This document shows, one piece after another, positions 33,987 to 45,863 of a stretch of DNA of 64,000 nt. The DNA is taken from positions 1,442,638 to 1,506,637 of the forward strand of contig JACSVZ010000004.1 in NCBI GenBank assembly GCA_014706295.1. Direction: 5' to 3'. The notes under the pieces were generated by a model. It had not been told where the DNA came from, did no database searches, and saw nothing but the letters and a program-made list of their open reading frames with translations. Position 1 is the stretch's first letter, and each line of letters opens with the position of its first letter. Position numbers and translations under genes: made by a program. This DNA comes from Lycocorax pyrrhopterus obiensis (taxonomy: Eukaryota; Chordata; Aves; Passeriformes; Paradisaeidae).

Positions 33987-36900
33987 GAAAATTAAAATAA
34001 TCCCCTGACCTCCTAAATTGCACCTGCTTTCTAAACTCACAATGCAGACACACAGAGCTATGGATGACTAATAGGTATTTAAGCTAGTTATTATTTTCTT
34101 CTGCAAACAGTGGCAAACCACAAAAGCTAATAATCTTGGATTTCATTATCTCATGTGTTGAGGACTTGGTGCTCCAGGCAGCTGAAAGCACAGGGAGAAA
34201 TTAAAACTCTGCATCCCAAAAATGCAAAACCTACATGAGCTGGTTGGAAGAACAATGACCCCAACCCATTTCAGCAGGGTGAGCCTGTTAGCATCCACTT
34301 GCTGACGGATTCCTGATGTGGGTGGCTTGTGGGAATTTAATGCTTTGATTGCCCAGCAGCAGGGCAGTGTGACCATACAGACACAGCACAGCCCCCATGG
34401 CCTTCTCAAGTGCTGTCTTGCCTCAAGCAAGTGCCCTGATAATTTCACACCGCATTCTCAGTGGCTCTGCATTGCACTGAGTGTGTTGAGAGCTACCTGG
34501 GCACAGAAGTGCCCAGGGGCAGGAAAGCAAAGCTTGCCCCTACAACCTTAATTCTGCAAAAATTCACCATAAATCCAAAGTTCAGCGTTACCACACCTCC
34601 AGCAGTCAAGTGTGATGGTGCTGCCTGCCCCAATCTCTCTGAGCACACAGCAGGGCCAGCACATGCAACTGAGTGCTCCTGGGAGAGCGGGAGGGAAACA
34701 GTCCTTTTAAACCATTTCCACACTGAGCTGCCATCACTGGGAGCATTCCAAGCTCAGCATCACTTTTAAGATTCAGCCATAACTAAAACCCATTTTCTGG
34801 CTGACAATATTGGCATAAAAGCCAAGCCCTGCCTGCCCCTGCTCTGCATGGACAAAGAGCAGGGGGAAGGAAATATTCCTACTGCCTTACAGGCAGCAAG
34901 AGGAGCTGTTTCTGTGAGATTTGTGATGTTTTGGGTTTGTTTTCTCCAACACCTGGAACAAAAACAAAGGTTTCCTATTTTAATTCCCCCAAAAGCTGAT
35001 GACCTCCCTGTCTCCGGGTCAGCCCATTCCCCCACCTGCCAGCAAGTGACAGATTAAAACAGCCACTTTCACTGCAGTTCTCCAGGCTGGGAGCTTTTTG
35101 AATCAAAATGAGACAGGCTATTTGCCAATTCACTTCTACATAAAATGTGGCTTTCAGCTGGGGAAATGGCAGCTCCCCTGGCTCCTGTGCTGTGCTGGCA
35201 ACCTGTGACTTGGGCATATCACACCAGGGCAAGAGGCACAGCAGGGATGTGGCAAAGAGGTGACTGAGGTATGACTTTTGTGAGGGTCCTGTGTCCACCT
35301 TCTTCAGCATGTCCATCCTGCTCCCATTTGATTCATCTCTGCCCTCCTCTCCGCCTGCCTCAGCTTCCAGCTCTCTCAGGGACCAAAATCCCAGTAAGCA
35401 GCCAGGGCAAGCAGTGCAGCAGAGTCATGGGCAGGAGGGGACACCTGCTTAGCTTGGACAAGTGAGGACCAAATCTCCTCTGCAATGGGACATGGACACA
35501 AAAACCTGACCAAACCCCGTTGTGCAGATGCCCTTCTCCATTGGCCCACTTCTCTCTCCACCCCTCTTCCCTCTTCCCATCCACCGGAGACAGCATCAGT
35601 CCACGCAGGGAGCTTAACAACCCGTCCCAGCCTGTGTGTGTGTCCCCAGCACAGGAGCCCTTACATATCTGTTAGCTGAGCCAAAAGAAGGCTGCCAGCT
35701 CTGTCCAGCCTCCCAGCCAGCACCGGCAGGGATCGTGCTGGGGAGCAATGGGCTGCTGCCCTGGGAGGGAGCTCCCCACAGCACACCAACACTGGTGCTG
35801 GGCTGGCACCCCTGACCCTGGCCCTGCTGCGGTGAAGCCAGTGGTGCCAGTGGTGAGCAGCAGTGCTTGGAGCTCTGCCAGCTGCCGGAAGAAGACAATT
35901 GTATTTTAATAGGGCTTATGATTTCCTCATGAATCTAGGAGCCCAGAGGTTCTGGTCAAGACTAGTTTAGCAATTTATCTTTGTGTATGGGACAACATCC
36001 TACAACAGGTGATGAGCTGCCCCCATCTCCACAGGCATCGTGGGACACACACGGACAACAGACTAAAAAATATGTAGCCTCCATGGCTCTAAAACGGCTC
36101 AGAGATAAAGAAAGATGTGAAGGCAGGAGGTGTTGGGAAGGCAGCAGCTGTCGGAGGAGCCAAGGGACAAATTAGTTTGCATAATTCATTCCTGCACTTC
36201 AAGGGGAGGCTCGGGAGCCAAGGTCTCCTCTTGCTGGAGCCGCTCTCCTCCGTCAGCGTGCAGCAGAGACATGATCAATCATGGCCACTGCAGCTCCCCA
36301 GTGACATTTCCAAGTGCTCCACTGAGCGGGGATGAATCAGAGATGGCCATGATGTAGCCGTGGGGTCCCCAGGTCTCTCTCCCGGTCTCCCGCAGCCACC
36401 GAGCTCCACCCTCGCTCTCCCCTCAACCACATTTCCTGAGACAGATGGGATCAAGGAGATAATGCTTGTACATAGCTGCACCAGTCCTGATAACAAGCTA
36501 TTAACAAGAGGCATTTTCGTACTGTACCACTCTTAGCGGGAGACTGACAGCTGTGGAGTAAATACCAGCCAGCAGATAAGGCCCAAGTGCTTCTCTGTCC
36601 CTACGAGGTGCTGCTCACAGCCCCGGGCAGTGCTCTGCTCTGCCTGCCAGCCACATGCTGGGCAACTCTGCTCCAGCACACATCACCTCTGTGTCAGCCT
36701 CTCCGTGGCTGTGTCCCCTACCTCTGTGACAGCATGACACGAGCCAGGCTTTGTGAAGCACCTGGGGGCCTCTGAGCTGGAAGTGCTGCATAAGACTCTG
36801 GGTGTTGCTGCAAACTGCTGACCTACTGCAGAGTGGCACTGATGGCTTCCTTAGGTTGTGTACGGGACGTGGATGGCAACATGACCAACTGGGATTTGGC

Positions 36901-37407
36901 CTCCTGAGCCTAAACAAGCTCTGGATTTCTTGTGTGACCACTTCTGATACCTATTGGTATCAGATGTTCCTCAGCAAGCACAGAGAAATCCTTTGCCAGG
37001 CACAGTGCATTCCTCAGGGCTGCAGCTGCTCTTCACTCTCTGCTTGTCCAAGCATCTTGATCTCAGGAAGAAGGCCCTGAGCTGTGACACATTCCCTCCC
37101 GGCTCTCTGTGGAGCCCCAGCTCCCACGAGGACAGAGCAGGAGAGCTGCGAGTGCCCTTTGCTCCAACGAGGGCAAGGACTGCTCCATCCTGCAAGTGCC
37201 TGCTCATGGCATCCCAGCCTCTGCCCGCAGGGATGTGTCCCCTGTTGGGGCCATGCTCCCCAATGCCAGGCACAGCTCCCAGCTACAGCTGTTTTTTTCT
37301 TACTGGGGTATTATTTTTACTGGGTGGTGCTTCTTCAGGTCACACAACCTTCCACTCCGTCTCTGCCCAAGGAGCCATCAATCTGCTGGGCAGTTGTTTC
37401 CACATGT
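33987..37407. other. Intronic sequence, no gene recognised
   Basis: No exon or repeat family recognised. Confidence 0.55.
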
Positions 37408-37521
37408 GGGAAGGAAGGAAGGGAGGAAGGGAGGAAGGGAGGAAGGAAGGAAGGAAGGAAGGAAGGAAGGAAGGAAGGAAGGAAGGAAGGAAGGAAGGAA
37501 GGAAAGAAGGAAGGAAGGAAG
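37408..37521. repeat. (GGAA)n microsatellite, 114 nt
   Basis: A near-perfect purine array on the + strand: a first part with GGGAGGAA variants, then about 20 GGAA/AAGG units, with one AAAG interruption near 37504. It reads as TTCC in the host transcript. Confidence 0.97.
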
Positions 37522-40500
37522 ACAGACTTGGGCTGAAGCAGTGCTAGGGCGGCACAGTTTGAATGTGGAGCTTTCCCTTTGTCACTTGCTACCTACATCA
37601 CCCAGCAGCTTCAGAACCTTCAGTTCTCACCATCATTACCAGGGTCACAAACCTCCTGCGTGACGTCCAGAGCACCTGAGGAGAGCAGAGGGCTGATTTG
37701 GCACCACTGATGTGATGGCTGGATCCAGGTGTGATCCCACCCCATGATCCCAGCTCAGAACAAGCACAGACTTGCTCCAGCTGATGCAAAAGACATCCCC
37801 CAACAATTTAGGTGGCAGTGAACCCCTGAGCATGCCAGGCTGGGTCAGAGGGTCAGCATGCCAGGGGTGAGTGAGAAGGCAGACAGGATCTCAAGCTGCA
37901 GGGTGAATACAAGTGGCTCTCGAAAGCTGACAGAGGGAGGATTACTCCTGCAAGAGGAAACAAGGGGTGAGCGAATGAAGCTGCTGAGTGAGGAGGTGAT
38001 GGTGGGGTTTGTGCCTGCAAATGGAGGGCAGCAGCTGCAGTGGGAACAGGCAGTTCCCAGGGATCCATGGACTCCTCTGCCATGTAGAGACACCTGGCCC
38101 CGGCACCAAGAGCTAAAAATACACTGCTCCCAGCAGATGCCTGGGAAAGAGTGGCACAACGCTTCCCATGGCACAGCCAAAAAAGCAGAGGGCATGCAGG
38201 GTGGCACAGCGGCACTAGGGCTGCTGTGCAAACCCACCACCATCCCTGAGAGGGAGCTGGGCTGGGAAATGGATAAAGCAGGAGGAAAATGTGCAAATGA
38301 TTAGTGACTCCCATCCAATGGACAATCTAGACACTTCATAGGTGGGTCTAGCCCTGACACCACAGCTTCAGGTGATGGCTAAGGTTTGAGCTTTTGTTTA
38401 TTTCCCACTGGAAGACCCTGACTGTTGCCAGACTTTTACTACTGTGGCTGACACGTCCAGGCTCGGTGTCAGCCCTGCACGGACCCTGCTGGTCACTCGG
38501 CTGGAGCAGTGCACCAACCCTCCCCCAAAAGCAGACCCATGGCACCACTGCTGCTGTGACAGAACACCCCCCCTGTAGCTCTGCTCTCAGCTCTGCTTGA
38601 GGGGGCGAGTCCTTGCCAATTCACACAGCCACCTGCCAGGTGAGGGATTCACACAGATTGTGTGCATGAAACAGGGGGAGGGGGGTGTTGCTTATCAGTG
38701 CAGCATGTGGGATCTGGTTTGTCACCCCAAGAAGTACAGGTTTAAGTCACAGGCAGCAGCACTTTTGAGGCTGCTCACCCGCCTTCTTTGGTTGGCATGG
38801 AGGCACGCATGCTATCTACGCTCACTTCGTTCAGAGGCAGTGTTCTTGCCAATCTCAGCAATACAGGGTGATGTAAGCATATCATCCATTATTACTATTT
38901 TCATTCTTGACACATGGAAAAATTAATTTTCTTTTAAAAAGTGATGTATGAAGAACCCAGATTTGCCTGAATAATATACGAACCTATAATCTGGCTGTTA
39001 CCCTTTGTCTGAAGCATTAATATTAGCAGAAGGCAATTTAGGATGATTGCTTTTAAGTTGTAAAGCCAATGTTCAATTAGAGCATGAAATGAAAGACTTA
39101 TCACTAGTACTGGCATAGAGATTTATTCACAGAGTATTTATTTTCAGCCACAAATATGCTGGTTTTGTCAAAAGTGACATGTTTAGAACAAGCTGCTTTT
39201 GTCTAATAGTACTATGAAAAAATGGTTTGGAATCAAACACTTTTATATTTAGGATAATGACAGCATTTTGTTAAAAAAATTCAGTGCCATGCTTTGAATT
39301 TCAGTCACTGAGTTTGGTTTGAGGAGGTTTCTGTTCCTCTGCAGGCTCTAGAGGATACATTCTCCAGCACCTTTTGCTAGGGTGAGGATAGTGGAAGTGA
39401 TACCAGGAATATTTTAATAACCAACCAGAGCTCCCAGCAGTCTCCCATAAATCTGAAGCTTTGCTGGACCCCAAATTGAACTGTGAATTAAGCCTTTGTG
39501 AAATGCTGGGGACCAGAATCATAGGTAGTCGTCCCTTCAGCAAGCAAAGAAGTAAATGTAAGGTCCATGGCTTGTAAAAACGCCCCAAACATGGTTTGGT
39601 ACCTGCCAGCACCGTGAGCAGTGCATGGCAGCACCAGAGCTGGGGAGCCCTTGTCTGTGTGCAAACCCTGGGGCTTTCAGGCTGCTTCAAAATGGAAATT
39701 CCCATTTTGTTTTCACCTTTGGATGGCCAAGACTCCAGACTTTCTAGTGAGATCTCAAGAGAGGCGTGGTGAGGGATGGGTTTGTGATGATCCAGCAGCT
39801 CCATCAGGAAAAACTGTGTGCACAGCGCATGAGGTTTCACTGGGGAGATAAAAGGGAAGGCAGTGACAAACAGCCTGCTGGTCTGTAACACCATCACACA
39901 GCAGCTGCTCTGTGAGCTGCAAGCGACTGCTTTGTCCCAGGTAATGCTGATTTTCTGCACACAGTGCTCCCCAGGCCCCAGAATCCCTTTGTCCCTGTGC
40001 TTTCCAAAGGGAAGCAGTTTGTGGTTGAGCCACTGGCTGCAGACTCGGGGTTTGTGCTGGATTGCTGCAAGAATCACTAAAAAAAGGCACTTTGCTGCTT
40101 GCTATGCCATGAATGCTTAGAAATTTCTGGAGGGCACTGATGGGGATGAGCCACATGCAGGGGACAGCTGAGGTCAAGAGGGCTTGTGCCACCCAGTGCT
40201 GGTGGTGGGGGAATGGAGAAGGTGCATGTCTCTGCAACCTGCCTCCCCCTAACTCCCAGCAGGACCAATCAATACGGCTCTGAAGTGGAGCTTAAGGGAT
40301 GCTGGGGCTCCTGGAGCTGTGAGAGAGCAAGGCCATCAGGGCTGAACTCTGCCTGGGAGAGGGGAGCCTCTCCCTTCCCTGGCTCCCCTGGGGGGACAGC
40401 CAGGACCCACCTGGTCCCAGGGACACTTGCCAGTACATCTTGTTCCTGCTTGGCACTATTAATTTGGCTAAGAAACCAGAGCTGGCAACACGTTTGCCCA

Positions 40501-42612
40501 GAGTCCTGCACTGAATAAAAAGCCCCGATGCTGAGACACAATTTAGGGCCAGGACGGAGCAGTGACCTGCTCCTCTCGGCCTGGCACTGCCCTCCATGCC
40601 CGTCGGTCTGTCACTAGCACTCTTCTTGCCCCTCCAAAATGCACCGCTGCCTCCCAGTTTCTTCCCCATTTACGAGCTGCGGTCCGGCCTAGAAGCCAGA
40701 CCAGAGTTTAACCTCCGGAGATGGCAGCTCCCATCGCTCTCCGATCCTCTTGCAACATTGATGTAAACAATATGCATTCAAGCAGCAACACACACAGCAG
40801 CTCTCTGCCAGCACAAGATGGCCAAGTGTGCTCAACGGAGAGACACTGATTTTTCCAAGGCAAAGGTCTGAGCCTGATTTGCCAACAGGACTTTTTTATT
40901 TTTTAGTAGATGAAGAATGGCATTTGGAGATGTTATTTATCCATGCTTTCAGATGCTTGGGTTGGCAGTTGTTTAGTTTAATGGTATGAGATGGCTAGTT
41001 AGAGCAGGACAGCTGGGTATCTGCCATTAATCCGTGCTTAAAACACACTGAAAATGTGCAATACAGACTGGTTGGGCCTTGGGCTGCTGATATGGAAATC
41101 CCAGTGAAAAGATTAAAGGAAAGAAAGGACCTATCTCCAAGAGAAGTTTATTCCCACAAAAGAAATCTCTGGGTTCATTTATACAAAGCTGTTTCTCCAG
41201 GCTGCAGCGATTATCTCCTTCCTGAGATATTTTCCAGCTGCACTTTGCAGAGGTCTGCATGGATCCGAATTACACCTTGCTTCTGAGCAGCCTCTGGCAC
41301 AAGTTTACAGTGTCACGAAATGGAAAGAAAAGAAGTACTAGAAAGTTTCTTGCAGTGGGAACATTTGTCACTGAGATGTTTCACGGAATAAAGCCTGGGC
41401 ACGAGACCAGGAGAAGTAATTGGACTGGCCGTGCTCCATGTTTAAGATACTTGTCTTGGGCTTTTCGAATGTGCAAAGAATATCACTTCTTTCTTCCAGG
41501 GAGCAAGGATGAGAGGGGTTGATGGCATTTGTTTCTTCTGCTTGCATATCCTCTAGGCCTTTACCCCGAAGTCACGCTGCTCTGTCCCTTGAAACGCTGC
41601 CAGCGTGAAAACCTGCTTTTTATTGCTGTCCTGAAAGGCCACCGAGCCGCCTGCACAGTGCTGCCAGAGCAGGCAGGGGCAGGCAGGGGCAGGCAGGAGC
41701 GTGCCCACGTGGGAGCACGCCACGTGGGAGTCACGCTGCAGCACATGGTGAATTTAGCCCCGGAGTCGTGCAAGGACAGCGTCTCCGGAGAGGCACCTCG
41801 CCACATGCCTCCGGCTCAGGAGAGCCAGCAGAGATGTTTCCAGTATGCTTTTTGCTGGCACCTCCCCCAGGCCATCCATCTGCGACCTCGGTCCCAAGGG
41901 TGCCTCCAGACTGCCGAGGAGCAGGCAAAATCCCCGCCCTTTGTGCTCGGCCCCCATCCCTCCCCACGTTCCTGACAGCTGGGAAAGGGAGGGAAGGAGG
42001 TGGTGTGAAACCTTCTGGAGGTGGGAACACTGGCAGGGTAAAGGAGACTGTGGCCGGAGATGTCCCCCGTGCTCTCACGCTGCCAGCACAGGGAGAAGCC
42101 AGCTTGGAGAGGTGTCTGCTTCCTCACTCCCTGCTGTGGATGAAGCCTTAGGGCTGGCACGTGCAGTGGGCCCTGCTGATCCGAGCACCCACCGGTCTCA
42201 TCTCAGAAATTACTCTTGTGAGGTGCTCCTGCCACACGGATGAGCCCAGCAAAAGGCTGTGAGAGAGGAAAAAAGCAGAGCCCCTGCTTCAGGATTCACC
42301 TGGGACAGCCCTGAATTCATCCTTGTGCAGGCAGCCCCTCTTGGTCTGCTGGGCTTGTGGCTGGTTTTGGGAATCCACCTTCTGTTAAAGGTGTGAGAAG
42401 GCCTGGGGGTGGCAGAGGCAGGATCCACCTGGGAAATTCAGGGTCCTACAGGTCTGTGTGTTTGGAAAGACTGAGTGTGTCTGGCCTGGGCAGTAATGCA
42501 GCCCCACCTGGACTTGGGAAGCTGCTCCTCACTGCGTTAGTCCCTCAACACAGTGGCTCCCAAAGCTCCTCTGGCATCACACCACCTTTCTCAGCAGGGA
42601 TCTGCTTTTTAA
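37522..42612. other. Intronic sequence, no gene recognised
   Basis: Includes an AT-rich repeat-free segment at 38870-39300 and a GC-richer segment at about 41650-42200 with paired CACGTG motifs. The 258-codon open frame at 39301-40077 (minus) shows no domain, repeat or splice context and is judged a chance frame. Confidence 0.55.
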
Positions 42613-42613
42613 A

Positions 42614-42628
42614 TTTTTTTTTTTTTTT
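42614..42628. repeat. Poly-T tract
   Basis: A run of about 15 T flanked by short A runs. Confidence 0.85.
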
Positions 42629-45600
42629 AAAAACTAATCCTCCATGCTAATGCGTGCCTGGCAGGTTTTGAAGTAAAAGAATAGCAGCCGAAGGCACCAG
42701 CTCTTCAAGCAGCTCCGAAGACGGAACAGCAGCCCTGCGATTAGAGCCATGCTGCAGTCCCTGCTGAGATGGCCCGGGCTTCTGAGGGATGTTCTGAGGA
42801 TCAGCATATTAAACACGGCAGCTCGCTGCTGCTGAATTGCCATGTAGGTGAGCACTCAGCACAGATTAATTGCCATCTTCGGGAGGTAATTAAAGGGACT
42901 CTGAGCCCCCTCTCCATCCCAGGCAGCACAGACCACACGTCTCGGCCGTGGCTGCAGCTGCACAAAGTCTCTGCCTCCAAACCGTGGCAGCGAGCGGAGA
43001 GGGATGGATTCACACAATCTTTGTTTGCCAACAGGCGATCCGCCATCAATATTTAAAGCTGAATGAGTCTCAAGAGTGGGATGAAGAGCGCTTGATAAGG
43101 CAGCATCCATCATTTTGGTTTTTAATTTTGCGCCTGCTCACTCAGTGCACGGCATTGTATGCATATCGAGTAAATGAATAATGGATAAATAATTCACCAA
43201 ATGGCTCATCCTCTTGGTTCTTCCAGCCATCATGGAGCTTGGGTGCCTGGCACAGGGATCCTGGAAGTACCAAGTGCAGGGAGGTGGTTTTGGGGGGTAG
43301 TACCAGGGTGATACATTACTCAGCACTTCTGGAGTCCCTCTGCCAACAGCTGTGACTCCAGAGCTACCCAGATGGCTTTATAAAAAAGGCTTTATCAAAG
43401 CCTTCTGTCCCCCAAAACTTCTCAGGAGCTCACGGGAGTCTCAGCAGCCCCAGAGCCATATCTTCGTTGACTCTGCCCATGCAGTGGCTGCTGGACAGCC
43501 ATCCCTGCTATTCCCAGTGTGCTGCAAGGGTGCCAGCAGCACCACGGGCAAAGTGCCCAGGATCTCCTGCTGTCCCATCTTAATGCTCCGAGGGCAGCCA
43601 CAGAAATCCTGGTTCTCCTGAAACTTGTGCTGAAACTGTTGGTCAGGCAAAAAGAATCTCCAGCCTCTGCTGCCATCACTGAATAGGGAGGAGAGGCTCT
43701 TGTCACCCCACGGGGCTGTTTGGCACCAGCACTTGGACACTACACGTCACAGCTCTCAGCAGCACCTTGAAAAGTGGCACTTCAGTTGAGGGGAAAAGGG
43801 ACAATGATGCCAGTGTCTGCTCTGGAAAAGGCAGTGCAACCAAGGATGCAACAATTTTAGGAAGCCCTCCTCTCACTCTTGTGAGGCTACAAGCTGGCTG
43901 CACCCCACTCCACAGCCATGACACATTTTTTCCTCCTGTCCCTTCCATGTAAGTACAGGGGAGCAGTGAGCTGCATTAAGAGCAGAAGGGACCTGCCAAA
44001 CCTTGGTCAGCAGCTCTCTGCTGACCCTTCTCTTTCCAGAAAAAGCATCGAGGTCTGCAGGACATGTATGCCTAGCCCAAATATTGCAGGATCATTTGCT
44101 GGAGCACCCAGAAGCCTTATCTGCAAGAAACGCTGACAAACGTGTAGCTGGATGGTAAGAGCACGACAAGCATGGGAGGGGCTGTGGAGCACGGATTTAC
44201 CACGCATAACTTTTCTGCCAAGCTTCTTCAGGGACCAGACATTGATCCTCAGCTGCCCCACAAGTCACTCTGACACCATCCAAGACACCTTCATCTGCTT
44301 CCACTTGGTCTCAGCAATAACCTCTCAGTGCTCAGCTGCCCACAGCTCTCCTGCCACAGGACTGGGGCATCGTGACCTCTGGGGATGAATAATCAGGGCT
44401 GGGCTACCCAACAGGCCTTACAAGCTGCTGGTGGCCAAAGCAGAGCTGTGAAATGCCCAGAACCCTGATGCCATGGCTGGAAAGGCTCCACCTTGGGGGC
44501 TGCTGTTTGCTGGGTGTTGCCATTCCTGCAGGAGGGATACTGCCACAGCACTGACCTTTGCAGTGATGGCATGGCCAAAGCAGCAGCCCAGCTCTGGCTG
44601 CAACTCTGTTTTGAGGTTTTAGACTTAGACTGGTCAGCCTTCCCCAGCACACCACCAGAGAAAGTCAGCTCTGCTGGGAGAATCCCTCAGGACACTGGGG
44701 GAGAGGAACCCTGTCAGCAGTGCTGCAAAGCTTCCTTGGTCAGCTTCTCCTTCTGGCTACCAGACACCAACTGAGCTGCCTGGGACAAACTTAGGAAACA
44801 ACACATCTTAATTTATGGTGGCAAACAGAAAATCATCTCCACGTGTTTGGTACAAAAGGCTTGGCAGTTCCTGCTGGAAGATGCTGGAGTGGATTCTCTC
44901 CAGTGGCAATCAGTGGGCTCAGAACCTCTGCAAAGCACTTTGCTTTGTGCTGAAAGCTTTACAGATTCACCAGGACCTCGGCAAGCCCTGGTCCCAGAGG
45001 GGTGTGCAGGCAGCGTCACCCGTTCCAGAGCAAATCCCAGCCCCTCTCTGCCTGCAGATGTCCTGATCTGATGTGACATGATCCAGGTCTACTCTGGTTT
45101 CAGACCTGGTTTGTGAGAGAGCTGCCTCCTCACAGCTCACTGCATTTCTGGGTGTCCACATGAGACGTTAGAGCAAGCCAGTATTCATGGATACACGGCA
45201 TGTCTTGAAGTTTAGCAACCAGATTCCTAAAACATGGATCCTGAAACGTGGAAAACAGATTTGGTTTTCCTGCAACATGGTTGCAGTAAACAGTCACTTC
45301 CCAATGCTCAACCACTTCAGCCCATCCCCAGTAATGCTTGGCTGGGGCTGGCTAAAGCATTTTTGGACCACTGACATGCAGAGCCTGTGTACAACCACGG
45401 GTCATGAGCACCCTGTGACACGAGGCAGCAAAGGGATGCACAGAAATGCTTCTGGCTTCCTCAGGGAGCTTTCTGCTCCTCTCCTTGGTCCTCTTCTCCT
45501 GTATTTCTCCCAACTGCAGCTGTCACACAGCCATGCAAGAAAACTCATTGAGGCAGTAAAAGTGTTGCTCAGCTTCAGCAGGAAACACATGCAGGAAATC

Positions 45601-45840
45601 CCTCGCAAGCCACGCACACCCAAGCAGTGGCAGGGGATCAGAGGAAGCCTTTCCAAACCACCCCACCAGAAAAAGGCTCCACCTCGCCCCAGTCCCTGCT
45701 GTGCCCCTGCAGTTTCAGCACCAGTGCTTGCAGGGGAAGCAGAGGTGAAACACCCAAGGGGTCAGCATTAGGATCTCTCAAGCTCTGGCAAAGCCTGGCA
45801 ATAAAATTTGACATTTTGGGGGGAGACAGTTTTTATTACC
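42629..45840. other. Intronic sequence, no gene recognised
   Basis: About 42780-43200 is AT-rich with several TAATTA/ATTAATTG-type motifs. The remainder is unremarkable. Confidence 0.5.
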
Positions 45841-45863
45841 TTTTTTTTTTTTTTTTTTTTTTT
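45841..45863. repeat. Poly-T tract (23 nt)
   Basis: A homopolymer of 23 T. The sequence next to it shows no recognisable gene in the orientation that would make it a poly-A tail. Confidence 0.93.

Noticed and set aside
36954..37663. Frames with GRKEGRKEGRKE repeats
   Set aside because: They are translations of the GGAA microsatellite.
39301..40077. 258-codon open frame on the minus strand
   Set aside because: It has no recognisable domain, low-complexity or membrane pattern, no splice context, and lies in intron sequence; length alone is within chance for a 64-kb GC-moderate window.
45841..45863. Poly-T/poly-A tracts (also 33968-33986) as retrocopy tails
   Set aside because: No gene-like sequence, polyadenylation signal or target-site duplication is visible beside either tract.
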